A DNA stretch of 50,336 nt from NCBI RefSeq assembly GCF_024295625.1, contig NZ_JANCOJ010000007.1, positions 1 through 50,336 on the forward strand, read 5' to 3'. Position numbers and translations under genes: made by a program. This document shows, one piece after another, positions 1 to 7,655 of the stretch. Numbering within the stretch: the stretch's first letter is position 1; each line of letters starts with the position of its first letter. Source of the DNA: Streptococcus sp. CF8_St5-11 (GTDB lineage: Bacteria > Bacillota > Bacilli > Lactobacillales > Streptococcaceae). A model generated the notes under the pieces. The model was not told the DNA's origin. It saw only the letters and a program-made list of their open reading frames with translations, and did no database searches.

Positions 1-38
1 AGACTCTTGTTTCGTATTGCATGGTTTTAGAATAAAAG

Positions 39-75
39 ACAAGACTTTCGAAGTAATTGCGAGAGTCTTGTTTAG
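39..75 (+). terminator. Terminator-like hairpin of a gene upstream of the window
   Basis: ACAAGACT at 39-46 pairs with AGTCTTGT at 64-71, with TCG/CGA extending the stem inwards, followed by an interrupted T tract (TTTAGTTTT). It probably ends a gene lying left of the window. The rest of 1-235 holds no ORF that I can support, only the uvrB leader. Confidence 0.5.
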
Positions 76-199
76 TTTTCGCTCTAATGCGTGTCCAATT
101 AATTAGATTGTAATTCGCTCATGTACCAATTTAATGGATCGTTCTGTAACATGTTGTCTTCTCTCTTCATTCCTCATCTCAGAGAATTCTAATGATTTA

Positions 200-208
200 T
201 GGTAAAAT
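200..208 (+). promoter_or_regulatory. Extended -10 promoter element of uvrB
   Basis: TGGTAAAAT is an extended -10 (TG, one base, TAAAAT) about 28 bases before the uvrB start. No convincing -35 is seen, as is usual for extended -10 promoters in streptococci. A GAGGA ribosome site lies at 223-227. No LexA-like palindrome was recognised. Confidence 0.4.
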
Positions 209-235
209 AAGGTCTATATATGTGAGGACAAAGAG

Positions 236-2224
236 ATGATTAATCGAGTAACAGACAACAAATTTAAACTAGTATCCAAATACCAACCGTCTGGGGATCA
301 ACCGCAGGCCATTGAACAGTTGGTGGATAACATCGAAGGTGGCGAAAAGGCCCAAATCTTGATGGGGGCAACTGGTACGGGGAAGACCTATACCATGAGC
401 CAGGTCATCGCCCAAGTCAATAAGCCGACCCTGGTCATTGCTCACAATAAAACGCTAGCGGGCCAGCTCTATGGGGAGTTTAAGGAATTTTTCCCTGAAA
501 ATGCGGTCGAGTATTTCGTCTCTTACTACGATTACTACCAGCCAGAAGCTTATGTGCCATCGAGCGATACCTATATCGAAAAAGATAGTTCGGTCAATGA
601 TGAGATTGACAAGCTTCGTCACTCAGCAACCTCCGCTCTTTTAGAACGAAATGACGTCATTGTAGTCGCGTCTGTTTCATGTATCTATGGGTTGGGTTCG
701 CCTAAGGAATACTCGGATAGCGTAGTGAGCCTGCGTCCAGGTCTCGAGATTTCTCGTGATCGTTTGCTCAATGACCTGGTGGACATTCAGTTTGAGCGCA
801 ATGACATCGACTTTCAACGGGGGAAATTCCGTGTCCGTGGAGATGTGGTCGAGATTTTCCCAGCTTCGCGTGATGAGCATGCCTTTCGAGTCGAGTTTTT
901 CGGGGATGAGATTGAGCGGATTCGTGAGATTGAAGCTTTGACTGGCCAGGTTCTAGGAGATGTGGACCACTTAGCGATCTTCCCAGCCACTCACTTCGTG
1001 ACCAATGACGACCATATGGAAGTGGCGATTTCCAAGATTCAGGCGGAACTAGAGGAGCAGTTGAAGGTCTTTGAAAAGGAAGGCAAGCTCATAGAAGCTC
1101 AACGCTTGAAACAACGGACTGAGTATGATATTGAAATGTTGCGGGAAATGGGCTACACTAATGGGGTCGAAAACTACTCCCGTCATATGGACGGACGGAG
1201 TGAAGGAGAGCCACCTTACACCCTTCTTGACTTCTTCCCTGAAGATTTCCTCATCATGATCGATGAAAGTCACATGACCATGGGCCAAATCAAGGGCATG
1301 TACAATGGAGACCGCTCGCGCAAGGAGATGCTGGTCAACTATGGCTTCCGTTTGCCATCTGCCTTGGACAACCGGCCACTGCGTCGTGAAGAGTTTGAAA
1401 GCCATGTCCACCAGATTGTCTATGTGTCAGCGACACCAGGTGACTATGAGATGGAACAGACGGATACCGTGATCGAGCAGATTATTCGTCCAACTGGTCT
1501 TCTGGATCCAGAAGTGGAAGTACGCCCTACCATGGGACAAATGGACGATCTCTTGGGTGAGATCAATGCGCGTGTAGAACGTGGAGAGCGGACCTTTGTC
1601 ACCACCTTGACCAAGAAGATGGCAGAAGACTTGACCGACTACTTTAAGGAAATGGGTGTTAAGGTCAAATACATGCACTCGGATATTAAGACCTTAGAGC
1701 GGACAGAAATCATCCGTGATTTGCGTCTGGGTGTTTTTGATGTCTTGGTCGGAATCAACCTGCTTCGCGAAGGGATTGACGTTCCTGAGGTAAGCTTGGT
1801 TGCCATTCTCGATGCGGACAAGGAAGGTTTCCTCCGTAATGAGCGAGGGCTCATTCAGACCATTGGCCGTGCAGCCCGTAATAGTGAGGGTCACGTGATC
1901 ATGTATGCGGACACCGTGACCCAGTCTATGCAGAAAGCCATCGATGAAACGGCCCGCCGTCGTCAGATTCAGATGGCCTATAATGAAGAGCATGGCATTG
2001 TGCCACAAACCATTAAAAAGGAAATCCGTGATCTCATCTCTGTTACCAAGGCGGTGGCCAAAGAAGAGGACAAGGAAGTGGACATCACCAGTCTCAACCG
2101 CCAAGAGCGCAAAGAACTGGTCAAGAAACTGCAAGGCCAAATGCAAGAAGCCGTCGAAGTGCTTGATTTCGAGCTGGCAGCGCAAATCCGCGATATGATG
2201 TTAGAAGTCAAGGCTTTGGATTAG
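236..2224 (+). CDS. uvrB: Excinuclease ABC subunit B (UvrB)
   Basis: UvrB is the damage-verification helicase-like subunit of nucleotide excision repair. It is loaded on DNA by UvrA and then recruits UvrC for the incisions. At 662 aa it has the normal family length. Walker A (GATGTGKT) is at residues 44-51, the beta-hairpin region follows near residue 93 ([10 protein letters not shown]), helicase motifs include DESH and SATPG, motif VI is QTIGRAARN, and a C-terminal UVR motif ends the protein. The start is supported by a GAGGA site 8-9 bases upstream. It appears to be monocistronic or read through into the acetyltransferase 14 bases downstream. Confidence 0.98.
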   Translation: MINRVTDNKFKLVSKYQPSGDQPQAIEQLVDNIEGGEKAQILMGATGTGKTYTMSQVIAQVNKPTLVIAHNKTLAGQLYGEFKEFFPENAVEYFVSYYDYYQPEAYVPSSDTYIEKDSSVNDEIDKLRHSATSALLERNDVIVVASVSCIYGLGSPKEYSDSVVSLRPGLEISRDRLLNDLVDIQFERNDIDFQRGKFRVRGDVVEIFPASRDEHAFRVEFFGDEIERIREIEALTGQVLGDVDHLAIFPATHFVTNDDHMEVAISKIQAELEEQLKVFEKEGKLIEAQRLKQRTEYDIEMLREMGYTNGVENYSRHMDGRSEGEPPYTLLDFFPEDFLIMIDESHMTMGQIKGMYNGDRSRKEMLVNYGFRLPSALDNRPLRREEFESHVHQIVYVSATPGDYEMEQTDTVIEQIIRPTGLLDPEVEVRPTMGQMDDLLGEINARVERGERTFVTTLTKKMAEDLTDYFKEMGVKVKYMHSDIKTLERTEIIRDLRLGVFDVLVGINLLREGIDVPEVSLVAILDADKEGFLRNERGLIQTIGRAARNSEGHVIMYADTVTQSMQKAIDETARRRQIQMAYNEEHGIVPQTIKKEIRDLISVTKAVAKEEDKEVDITSLNRQERKELVKKLQGQMQEAVEVLDFELAAQIRDMMLEVKALD

Positions 2225-2238
2225 AAAGGATAAAGCGA

Positions 2239-2736
2239 TTGAAGTTTATCATTAAAACAATGGAAACTCCTGAAGAGATAGAAGGAAAATCTCTCGTTCA
2301 TTGGCAAACGTGGAGAGAGGCTTATGACGATCTTTTACCCGCGGATTTTCAGGAGACGATGACATTAGAAAAATGTCGATTCTTTAGTCAAAAATATCCA
2401 GAAAATACCTTGATTGCGATGGATGGAAAGAAGGTCGTTGGATTTATCAGCTATGGAAATTTTTGTGATGAAGCCATTCAAGCTGGTGAAATCATCGCCT
2501 TATATGTTTTAAAAGATTACTATGGAAAAGGTGTGAGTAAACAGTTAATGCATGCTGCATTTGCTGCTCTCGATCATTTCTCTGAGATTTATTTATGGGT
2601 ATTGAAAGAGAATAAGCGAGCCATTGCTTTCTATCAAAAAATGGGTTTTACTTTTGATGGCCAAGAAAAAATACTTAAACTTGGAAAACCTGTTAAGGAA
2701 TTGAGGATGATGTATTCTTCAAATAAAAATTCCTAA
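2239..2736 (+). CDS. GNAT family N-acetyltransferase
   Basis: A 165-aa GNAT-fold protein that would transfer an acetyl group from acetyl-CoA to an amine; the substrate cannot be read from sequence. The acetyl-CoA site is visible as Y-G-K-G-V-S-K-Q-L near residue 95, followed by LWVLKENKRAIAFYQKMGF, the usual GNAT motif B. The start is TTG at 2239 with AAAGGA placed 8-9 bases before it; an ATG at 2260 is an alternative but has no ribosome site. It lies 14 bases after uvrB and may be cotranscribed with it. Confidence 0.85.
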   Translation: MKFIIKTMETPEEIEGKSLVHWQTWREAYDDLLPADFQETMTLEKCRFFSQKYPENTLIAMDGKKVVGFISYGNFCDEAIQAGEIIALYVLKDYYGKGVSKQLMHAAFAALDHFSEIYLWVLKENKRAIAFYQKMGFTFDGQEKILKLGKPVKELRMMYSSNKNS

Positions 2737-2828
2737 AGGACCTATCTATCAATCTTTGAACCATTATCAATTAATCAAGTAAAAAATAAAAGAGATAGAA
2801 TGAACCAAAGAAATGAAGGAGAAGACGA

Positions 2829-3452
2829 ATGAAGATTTTAGTCATCAATGGGCATCCGGATAAGGAAAGTTACTGTCAGGCTATTTTTCAAACCATCGTC
2901 GAAACGATTGATCCAAATCACCACGAGCTTAAAGTGATCAGTCTCAATGAAGAGGACTTTGACCCGGTCCTTCGCTACGGCTACCGAAAACGGATGGAGG
3001 AAGATTCCTTTATCCTTCGTTCTCAAGAATGGATCCAGTGGGCGGATCACCTGATCTTTGTCTATCCCATCTGGTGGAGTAGTATGCCGAGTCTTATGAA
3101 GGGCTGGATCGATAGGGTCTTTACACCGGGGATTGCCTACTCGGCCAATGATCAAGGAAGCTTTATCTGGAATTACCTCAGAGGCAAGCAATTTAAGAAG
3201 TTGCTTAAAGGCAAAACGGCTAGTATTTATGCAACCTCCATGGCGCCTACTTGGTGGTACAAGATTTTTTCAGGCCCTCTCAACATTCCTGATAGTTATG
3301 GCATTTCTGTTTTGAAAAATGCCGTCTTGAACCACTGTGGGATTAAAACCAAGCGCGTCTGCATCTTGGGAGAAGTCGGCCGGGATGTGAATACCGCTAG
3401 TATGCGGGAACAGCATCTCCGAAAGGTAGCAGCAGAAGTGAAAAAACTCTGA
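2829..3452 (+). CDS. NAD(P)H-dependent oxidoreductase, flavodoxin-like fold (quinone reductase family)
   Basis: A 207-aa protein of the NQO1/KefF/MdaB-type flavodoxin-like family, cytoplasmic FMN- or FAD-dependent enzymes that pass two electrons from NAD(P)H to quinones or similar acceptors. It starts MKILVINGHPDKESYCQAI, the FMN-phosphate loop of the family. FVYPIWWSSMPSLMKGWIDR near residue 76 is the conserved flavin/quinone motif. GAAGGAGAAGACGAATG gives a good start. It stands alone, with about 90 bases on the upstream side and about 100 downstream. The natural substrate is unknown. Confidence 0.85.
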   Translation: MKILVINGHPDKESYCQAIFQTIVETIDPNHHELKVISLNEEDFDPVLRYGYRKRMEEDSFILRSQEWIQWADHLIFVYPIWWSSMPSLMKGWIDRVFTPGIAYSANDQGSFIWNYLRGKQFKKLLKGKTASIYATSMAPTWWYKIFSGPLNIPDSYGISVLKNAVLNHCGIKTKRVCILGEVGRDVNTASMREQHLRKVAAEVKKL

Positions 3453-3555
3453 TCAAAAGTTAGTTTGTTCTAATAAGTTCGTTTCTTTAGTTGTATTTTG
3501 AATAGGTTTTAGTTAAACTATTAATATAATTCATAAAACTTAGGAATGATTCAAT

Positions 3556-3909
3556 ATGCTACTTTTTATCTATATGATCTATGTCATTTATTCACTATCA
3601 AAAATGAAAAGAGAAGGAAAAAGAGTCTCAATTTTCACTAAGTTGATTGTTTACGGCTTATTGATCCTCTCTTTGTTTATGCTCTATTTCAGTTTTTTGT
3701 CATTTTTATTTAGCCCGTTGCCATTTTTTGGCTTTCTAGCTGCTCTTGCTATTGGCGGTATGATGCTGTCTCTTAAAATAATTATTGCCATTCTTTTACT
3801 TTTATTATCGCTCAGCCTATTCTTAGATAGTAAAAATAGTGACCCGGATACACCTCTAATTGATCATTGGCTACGGTTGGCAGTACATATTCTGTTGATC
3901 ATTATTTAA
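3556..3909 (+). CDS. Small hydrophobic membrane protein, function unknown
   Basis: A 117-aa very hydrophobic protein with three or four predicted membrane segments (about residues 1-14, 28-52, 55-88 and the extreme C-terminus LAVHILLIII), separated by basic (KMKREGKR) and acidic (DSKNSDPD) loops. I do not recognise a family. The start has AGGA about 10 bases upstream. A strong terminator follows directly, so it is probably a single-gene unit. It sits in a block of lower-GC membrane genes. Confidence 0.6.
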   Translation: MLLFIYMIYVIYSLSKMKREGKRVSIFTKLIVYGLLILSLFMLYFSFLSFLFSPLPFFGFLAALAIGGMMLSLKIIIAILLLLLSLSLFLDSKNSDPDTPLIDHWLRLAVHILLIII

Positions 3910-3916
3910 GGGAAGA

Positions 3917-3950
3917 ACTCCACTTTCAACCTTGAAAGCGGAGTTTTTTT
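3917..3950 (+). terminator. Rho-independent terminator after the 117-aa membrane protein
   Basis: ACTCCACTTTCAA pairs with TTGAAAGCGGAGT across a 2-base CC core with one A/C mismatch, followed by seven Ts. Confidence 0.85.
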
Positions 3951-4022
3951 GTCCTTAGAAATTAGTAACCCACCAGAAATGGAAGTGAAAATTCTCAAAT
4001 GAGGGTATCCACTCAATGCACA

Positions 4023-4051
4023 TTGACGAACCTCTGAATTAACTTTATAAT
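4023..4051 (+). promoter_or_regulatory. Sigma-70 promoter for the 144-aa membrane protein
   Basis: TTGACG at 4023-4028, a 17-base spacer, then a perfect TATAAT at 4046-4051, 39 bases before the start codon at 4091. Confidence 0.75.
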
Positions 4052-4090
4052 ATAGTTAGTTACAGCATTTCTAAATAAGGAGGCTTCTCT

Positions 4091-4525
4091 ATGCTTAAGC
4101 GGTTAAATGGTTTTAAAAAGTTTTATTTATTCTCTCTAGTTTTTTTAGTCATTGAATTACTATTAGTTGTTTTTGGTCTATCCTTTATTCCGATGATCTG
4201 CAGTTTATGGTTTGACTCTCTGTTTTTCGTATTATTTTGCCATATTTGGACCAACTTTTATAAAAAGAGTGGAGCTGAATCAGTTCATGCTTTCTCATTC
4301 ATTTTTAGTTTCATTTTTACTTTATTTTTTTGGGTTTTTCTACACCTGTCCTTTTCCGATACTGAAAATACTATGATCCCTCCAATCTATCATAGTGCGG
4401 AAATCCAAGGGAATTATGTTGAAATTCCCCATGGGGTGATCCCTATAAGAAGTCGTGATTACTATGAACTAGTCAATCCTTTTATTATGAAAATAAAAGC
4501 GAAATATAGTGATGAAGGGTACTAA
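4091..4525 (+). CDS. Hypothetical membrane protein, intact copy
   Basis: A 144-aa protein with three hydrophobic segments (about residues 10-33, 36-54 and 68-90) and a polar C-terminal part of about 50 residues (NYVEIPHGVIPIRSRDYYEL). AAGGAGG is well placed for the start and a strong promoter lies upstream. The C-terminal part resembles the decayed reading frame at about 4950-5132 (YHELI against YYELV; similar spacing), so this looks like the surviving member of a tandem pair. I do not recognise the family. Confidence 0.6.
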   Translation: MLKRLNGFKKFYLFSLVFLVIELLLVVFGLSFIPMICSLWFDSLFFVLFCHIWTNFYKKSGAESVHAFSFIFSFIFTLFFWVFLHLSFSDTENTMIPPIYHSAEIQGNYVEIPHGVIPIRSRDYYELVNPFIMKIKAKYSDEGY

Positions 4526-4696
4526 TCAGAAAGCTGTTTTTTCTTATTCATTATTTCAACTATCTCATTTGCATATACAGATTACGGTTAAGATTGTCAT
4601 TAGGAACCAAGAGAATGTAGAAAGTATTTTTAAACTTTTGCTGTTTTTTCCCGTAAGAGATAGAAGTATTATGAAAAAAACAAAGCAATAGTATAA

Positions 4697-5132
4697 ATGA
4701 GCTTCAATCATGTAAAAGTGACTAAATGTGTTTTTTGTATTATATCTCCTATTTTTTGTGATTTGGATTGGACAGATATATTTGCAAAGTTTAGGTTTAT
4801 CGTTTACTCATTTTTTGTTGAACAAATGGTTTTCTTTACTATTTATCACTATATTTTTTCATCCATGGTTTTTTTTATAAAAAAGGTCATTTAAAGAAAC
4901 TCATACCTTTCTCCATTTCCTAACTGTTATAGTTGGATTTGGTATTTTTATGGTTAGTTTCGCGATATTTCAGGTAGCCTCAACTGTTGAATTTTCAATC
5001 ATGAACTATCGTTTGGAAGGTGATGTAATTTTTTTATACGAACAGCCTTTATTGCAATTCCCAGCTTACCATGAATTAATCAATTTCTTTGGCACGAAGA
5101 AAGAAATAGAGAAGAAAGTATATATTGATTAA
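4697..5132 (+). pseudogene. Decayed tandem paralogue of the 144-aa membrane protein
   Basis: No single frame is open, but pieces in different frames resemble the protein encoded at 4091-4525. FFYKKGHLK (around 4868-4894) matches its NFYKKSGAES. After a shift near 4880 the frame KETHTFLHF...FAIF matches its HAFSFIF...HLSF, and YHELINFF matches YYELVNPF. I infer a duplicated copy broken by at least one frameshift. The 4526-4696 stretch between the copies holds a 60-codon ORF without a family or ribosome site that I would trust. Confidence 0.45.
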
Positions 5133-5158
5133 TTGTTAACATCATAGAAAGGAAATTT

Positions 5159-5629
5159 ATGTCACGCGCAACATCTACTGTACTTACCAATCTTTGTTTG
5201 GTAGAAGATCCTAAGAATGGAAAAGTAGTCCTCCAATACCGCTCGCCGGAACGTTACAAGAAATGGTCTGGCTATGCCTTTCCTGGAGGCCATATCGAAG
5301 AAGGAGAAAGTATTGCTGAATCCGTCATTCGGGAAGTCTACGAAGAGACAGGATTGACAATTGCAGATCCAAAACTCGTCGCAGTCAAAGATTGGTCATT
5401 AGACGATGGAGGACGCTATATTGTCTTTTGCTACAAGGCAACAAGATTCTCGGGCCAGCTCAGATCATCTGAAGAAGGAGAAGTTTCTTGGGTTGAAAAA
5501 GACCAATTAGAAAAATTGGATTTATCCTATGACATGCTTCCTCTGCTGGAAGTGATGGAAGACCCAGATTTGTCCGAGTACTACTATCGCAAACGGACAG
5601 ACGACGACTGGGAAAAATTAAGATTTTAA
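5159..5629 (+). CDS. mutX: MutX-type Nudix hydrolase, probable 8-oxo-dGTP diphosphatase
   Basis: A 156-aa Nudix protein that probably hydrolyses oxidised dNTPs such as 8-oxo-dGTP to the monophosphate and so prevents mutation. The Nudix box is complete: GGHIEEGES...REVYEETG at about residues 42-63, with the REVYEE metal ligands intact. The N-terminus (TNLCLVEDPKNGKVVLQYR) and tail (DDWEK near the end) match what I remember of streptococcal MutX. AAAGGAAATTT precedes ATG 5159. The precise substrate is inferred from the family. This gene marks the left edge of the AT-rich island. Confidence 0.88.
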   Translation: MSRATSTVLTNLCLVEDPKNGKVVLQYRSPERYKKWSGYAFPGGHIEEGESIAESVIREVYEETGLTIADPKLVAVKDWSLDDGGRYIVFCYKATRFSGQLRSSEEGEVSWVEKDQLEKLDLSYDMLPLLEVMEDPDLSEYYYRKRTDDDWEKLRF

Positions 5630-5803
5630 GGATTTATTCAAATGATAAATTGTGGGTTATTAGAATTTTTAATAATGACAAAGATAAATATTGTAAATAG
5701 CTGTTTCAAAGTAAGAATAATATTGTCTATAAGATTCAATTGTAAAAATTATTTAAGAACCAAACAACTTTTATAAGAAATATCAATAAATAAATATATA
5801 TTA

Positions 5804-5831
5804 TTGACATTATCTAAAATAATGATAAAAT
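5804..5831 (+). promoter_or_regulatory. Promoter of the PlcR/TprA-type regulator
   Basis: TTGACA at 5804-5809, 16-base spacer, TAAAAT at 5826-5831, about 35 bases before the chosen start at 5866. The -10 overlaps an in-frame ATG at 5830, which rules that ATG out as the start. The remainder of the 5630-5865 gap is AT-rich and I see nothing else in it. Confidence 0.7.
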
Positions 5832-5865
5832 GCACCTGCGTAGAAATAGATCAGGAGGTGGGAAA

Positions 5866-6735
5866 ATGACATTATTAGCAAGTCGATTTCGAAGTAGAAG
5901 ATTAGAATTGAAGTTGTCTCAATCAGAATTAGCTGAGGGAATCTGTAAACAGGGACAAATAAGTCGAATAGAAAAAGGAAAGTATAATCCTGGATCTGAT
6001 ATTCTTTATAAATTAGCTCAGAAACTTAACGTACCTATGGAATATTTTTTTGATGAGAATATTTTAGCGGATAGTTCTACGCTTGGAAATTTTATAGATT
6101 TATCAAAAAAATTATTAAATCAAAGAGATTATTTCTCTCTAAAGTATTTATATAATCTAGAAAAAGAAAAAAAACATAAACTTCCGTTGTATGATCAATC
6201 ATACCTTTCATGGATAGAATCAATTATTCTTTTTCATTGTGATAATAAAAAAACGGAGGCTATAAAGAAGTTAGAAACATTATTAAATAAAATGTCAGAA
6301 TCAGATAGAGATTATTTTATGTTTCTAAACAGTCTTCTTAATTTCTATTCTTATATAGATTTAGAAAATGAAAAAATAAGTGGGGAAATGTATCAAAAAA
6401 TCATAATCCCACTCGAAAAATCTAATATATCAATAATGGAGAATTTTGAATTATTAGTTAAAGTGCGTTATAATTACTGTCGATATTTATGGATAGATAA
6501 TCAAATCAAAGAAGCAATTTCTGAAATTTTGAAAACAATCGATATTTGTAAAAAATTTAATCACTTTTATTTATTACCGGACTTATTCTGTTTATTAGGT
6601 AACGTAAGTGAAGGGTTTGCAAAAAAAGACGAAGTGAAAAAATATTTTAAATTATCTGAGACGTTGTATAGTTTATCTGGAAATGAGAAAATGGCACTAA
6701 CTATAGAAAACTATATAAAAAATAACTTAATTTAA
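5866..6735 (+). CDS. PlcR/TprA-type peptide-responsive transcriptional regulator (RRNPP superfamily)
   Basis: A 289-aa cytoplasmic regulator. An XRE-type helix-turn-helix covers about residues 7-62 (RFRSRRLELKLSQSELAEGI, then QISRIEKGKYNP and DILYKLAQKLNVP). The rest is all-helical with the tetratricopeptide pattern of PlcR, including KVRYNYCRYL and the region after it. Length and layout match PlcR (about 285 aa) more closely than Rgg. Such proteins bind a small re-imported peptide and then switch target promoters. ATG 5866 is preceded by AGGAGGTGGG. A strong terminator follows, then a Phr-like gene in the same direction, so the pair looks like a regulator and its cognate pheromone controlling the bacteriocin genes downstream. 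Family assignment is firm at superfamily level; activator or repressor is not decided. Confidence 0.85.
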   Translation: MTLLASRFRSRRLELKLSQSELAEGICKQGQISRIEKGKYNPGSDILYKLAQKLNVPMEYFFDENILADSSTLGNFIDLSKKLLNQRDYFSLKYLYNLEKEKKHKLPLYDQSYLSWIESIILFHCDNKKTEAIKKLETLLNKMSESDRDYFMFLNSLLNFYSYIDLENEKISGEMYQKIIIPLEKSNISIMENFELLVKVRYNYCRYLWIDNQIKEAISEILKTIDICKKFNHFYLLPDLFCLLGNVSEGFAKKDEVKKYFKLSETLYSLSGNEKMALTIENYIKNNLI

Positions 6736-6776
6736 TAATGTGGTTGCAATACAATTGTTTATGTATTTATCTACGG

Positions 6777-6801
6777 CCTCGCCTAAAGGCGAGGTTTTTT
6801 T
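6777..6801 (+). terminator. Terminator after the regulator gene
   Basis: CCTCGCC, TAAA loop, GGCGAGG, then seven Ts. It separates the regulator transcript from the pheromone/bacteriocin transcript. Confidence 0.92.
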
Positions 6802-6874
6802 AGATATAATTATCATGTGAAGAAATAACTATAGTATATAACTTTAAAAAATAACAAAAAAATAATATTAATTA

Positions 6875-6934
6875 TTGACAATGAATGCTTAAAGTGATAC
6901 AATTCACTTGTAAAATGAAAGGGGTTACAAGTGA
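6875..6934 (+). promoter_or_regulatory. Promoter and nested palindromic operator of the Phr-bacteriocin operon
   Basis: A near-perfect promoter: TTGACA 6875-6880, 17-base spacer, TACAAT 6898-6903. Two overlapping palindromes cover it. AAGTGA/TCACTT (6892-6897 and 6904-6909) exactly brackets the -10. A perfect 10-base inverted repeat, TCACTTGTAA (6904-6913) and TTACAAGTGA (6925-6934), covers the start-site region and the ribosome site and runs to the first base of the Phr start codon. Three half-sites of the same type in one promoter suggest an operator for the adjacent regulator, though the downstream repeat could also fold in RNA around the ribosome site. Confidence 0.7.
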
Positions 6935-7080
6935 TGAAGAAGCTTTTTAGAAATATTTCAATTATGTTGAGTTTATTGTTATTTACTTTTGGTACTGTAT
7001 ATGTTTCTAATAAAGTAGAAGGTATAGATCCAGGAGTGATACATTCCAAAGACTTCTATGATAGGAATTTCAACAATTGA
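6934..7080 (+). CDS. Phr-like secreted signal peptide precursor (candidate pheromone)
   Basis: A 48-aa ORF missed by length-based ORF calling. It has the plan of Phr/PapR precursors: a basic N-terminus (MKKLFRN), a hydrophobic signal segment (about residues 8-24), then a short polar tail ending SKDFYDRNFNN. GAAAGGGG lies about 9 bases before ATG 6934 and a strong promoter lies upstream. In PlcR-PapR and TprA-PhrA systems the C-terminal 5-10 residues are released outside, re-imported by the oligopeptide permease and bound by the regulator. Here the mature peptide would probably lie within the last ten residues. The role is inferred from architecture and position; the mature ends are not known. 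Confidence 0.72.
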   Translation: MKKLFRNISIMLSLLLFTFGTVYVSNKVEGIDPGVIHSKDFYDRNFNN

Positions 7081-7201
7081 ATTTTCATCTATATTAATGA
7101 GTAATAAGAATATAGATAATTTTGTATGATTGGAGCTGGTTATTATGTACAATATAAGATTTTAATTATTGCTAAGATTATAAGAAATTGAGGGAAATGC
7201 T
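7081..7201 (+). other. Leader between the Phr gene and the bacteriocin gene
   Basis: AT-rich, with a weak hairpin ATCTATATT (7087-7095)/AATATAGAT (7109-7117) followed by AATTTT, possibly a partial terminator or processing site. No convincing independent promoter is visible, so the bacteriocin is probably read from the Phr promoter. A 21-codon ORF at 7126-7191 has no ribosome site worth trusting. Confidence 0.4.
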
Positions 7202-7507
7202 ATGAATAAGATTTCTAAACTGTTAACGATTATCATATTATCTGCAACTTTGTCGATCGCTTCAATTTCATATGCAGATAGAGTTATAGTACATGATGGT
7301 ACTTGGGATTATGGTTATGGATGGAATTATGCATATTCTCATTATAAGCATGACCATAAAAATCATGGTGCAAAGGTTGTGAATGCAAATAATGGAATTA
7401 AAAATTTTAGAAATGCTGGCCCTGGTGTTTGGGCTAAAGCATCTATAGGGACTCTTTGGGATCCAGCAACATTTTACTATAATCCTTCCGGTTTTTACTC
7501 AAATTAA
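7202..7507 (+). CDS. Lactococcin 972-like bacteriocin precursor
   Basis: A 101-aa secreted peptide. The first 25 residues form a Sec signal peptide (basic MNKISK, hydrophobic core, SYA cleavage at residue 25). The predicted 76-aa mature part matches lactococcin 972 along its length: GTWDYGYG near the start, AYSHYKHDHKNHGAKVVN in the middle, then PGVWAKASIG and ATFYYN near the C-terminus. Lactococcin 972 is an unmodified Sec-exported bacteriocin that binds lipid II and blocks septum formation in dividing lactococci; relatives in pneumococci are called streptococcins. GAGGG sits about 8 bases before ATG. The gene is followed by an 8-TM protein and an ABC ATPase, the standard neighbours of this family. 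Confidence 0.92.
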   Translation: MNKISKLLTIIILSATLSIASISYADRVIVHDGTWDYGYGWNYAYSHYKHDHKNHGAKVVNANNGIKNFRNAGPGVWAKASIGTLWDPATFYYNPSGFYSN

Positions 7508-7578
7508 CGATTTTATTTGTTCTACAATATGTATTTGGTATTCATAAGTTAGAATATCATGAATTTCATAGATAAGTA

Positions 7579-7603
7579 AGAGGAGGAGCACCCCTCCTCT
7601 TTT
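7579..7603 (+). terminator. Hairpin between bacteriocin and immunity/transport genes (attenuator-like)
   Basis: AGAGGAGG (7579-7586), AGCACC loop, CCTCCTCT (7593-7600), then only three more Ts before an A run. It is a strong stem with a weak T tract, suited to partial termination that gives more bacteriocin than immunity/transport message. Confidence 0.7.
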
Positions 7604-7655
7604 AAAAATTTTGTCGAATACATTAGGGTTGAGCTTTTTAAAAGCGAGGTACAGG

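Noticed and set aside
4509..4691. 60-codon ORF after the 144-aa membrane protein
   Set aside because: It overlaps the preceding gene, has no ribosome site, and shows no hydrophobic or domain pattern worth calling.
5830..5865. Upstream ATG extending the PlcR-type regulator by 12 residues
   Set aside because: That ATG overlaps the -10 of the promoter, whereas ATG 5866 follows an AGGAGGTGGG site.
7126..7191. 21-codon ORF between the Phr and bacteriocin genes
   Set aside because: No ribosome site and no peptide-precursor plan; the 48-aa ORF is a far better pheromone candidate.
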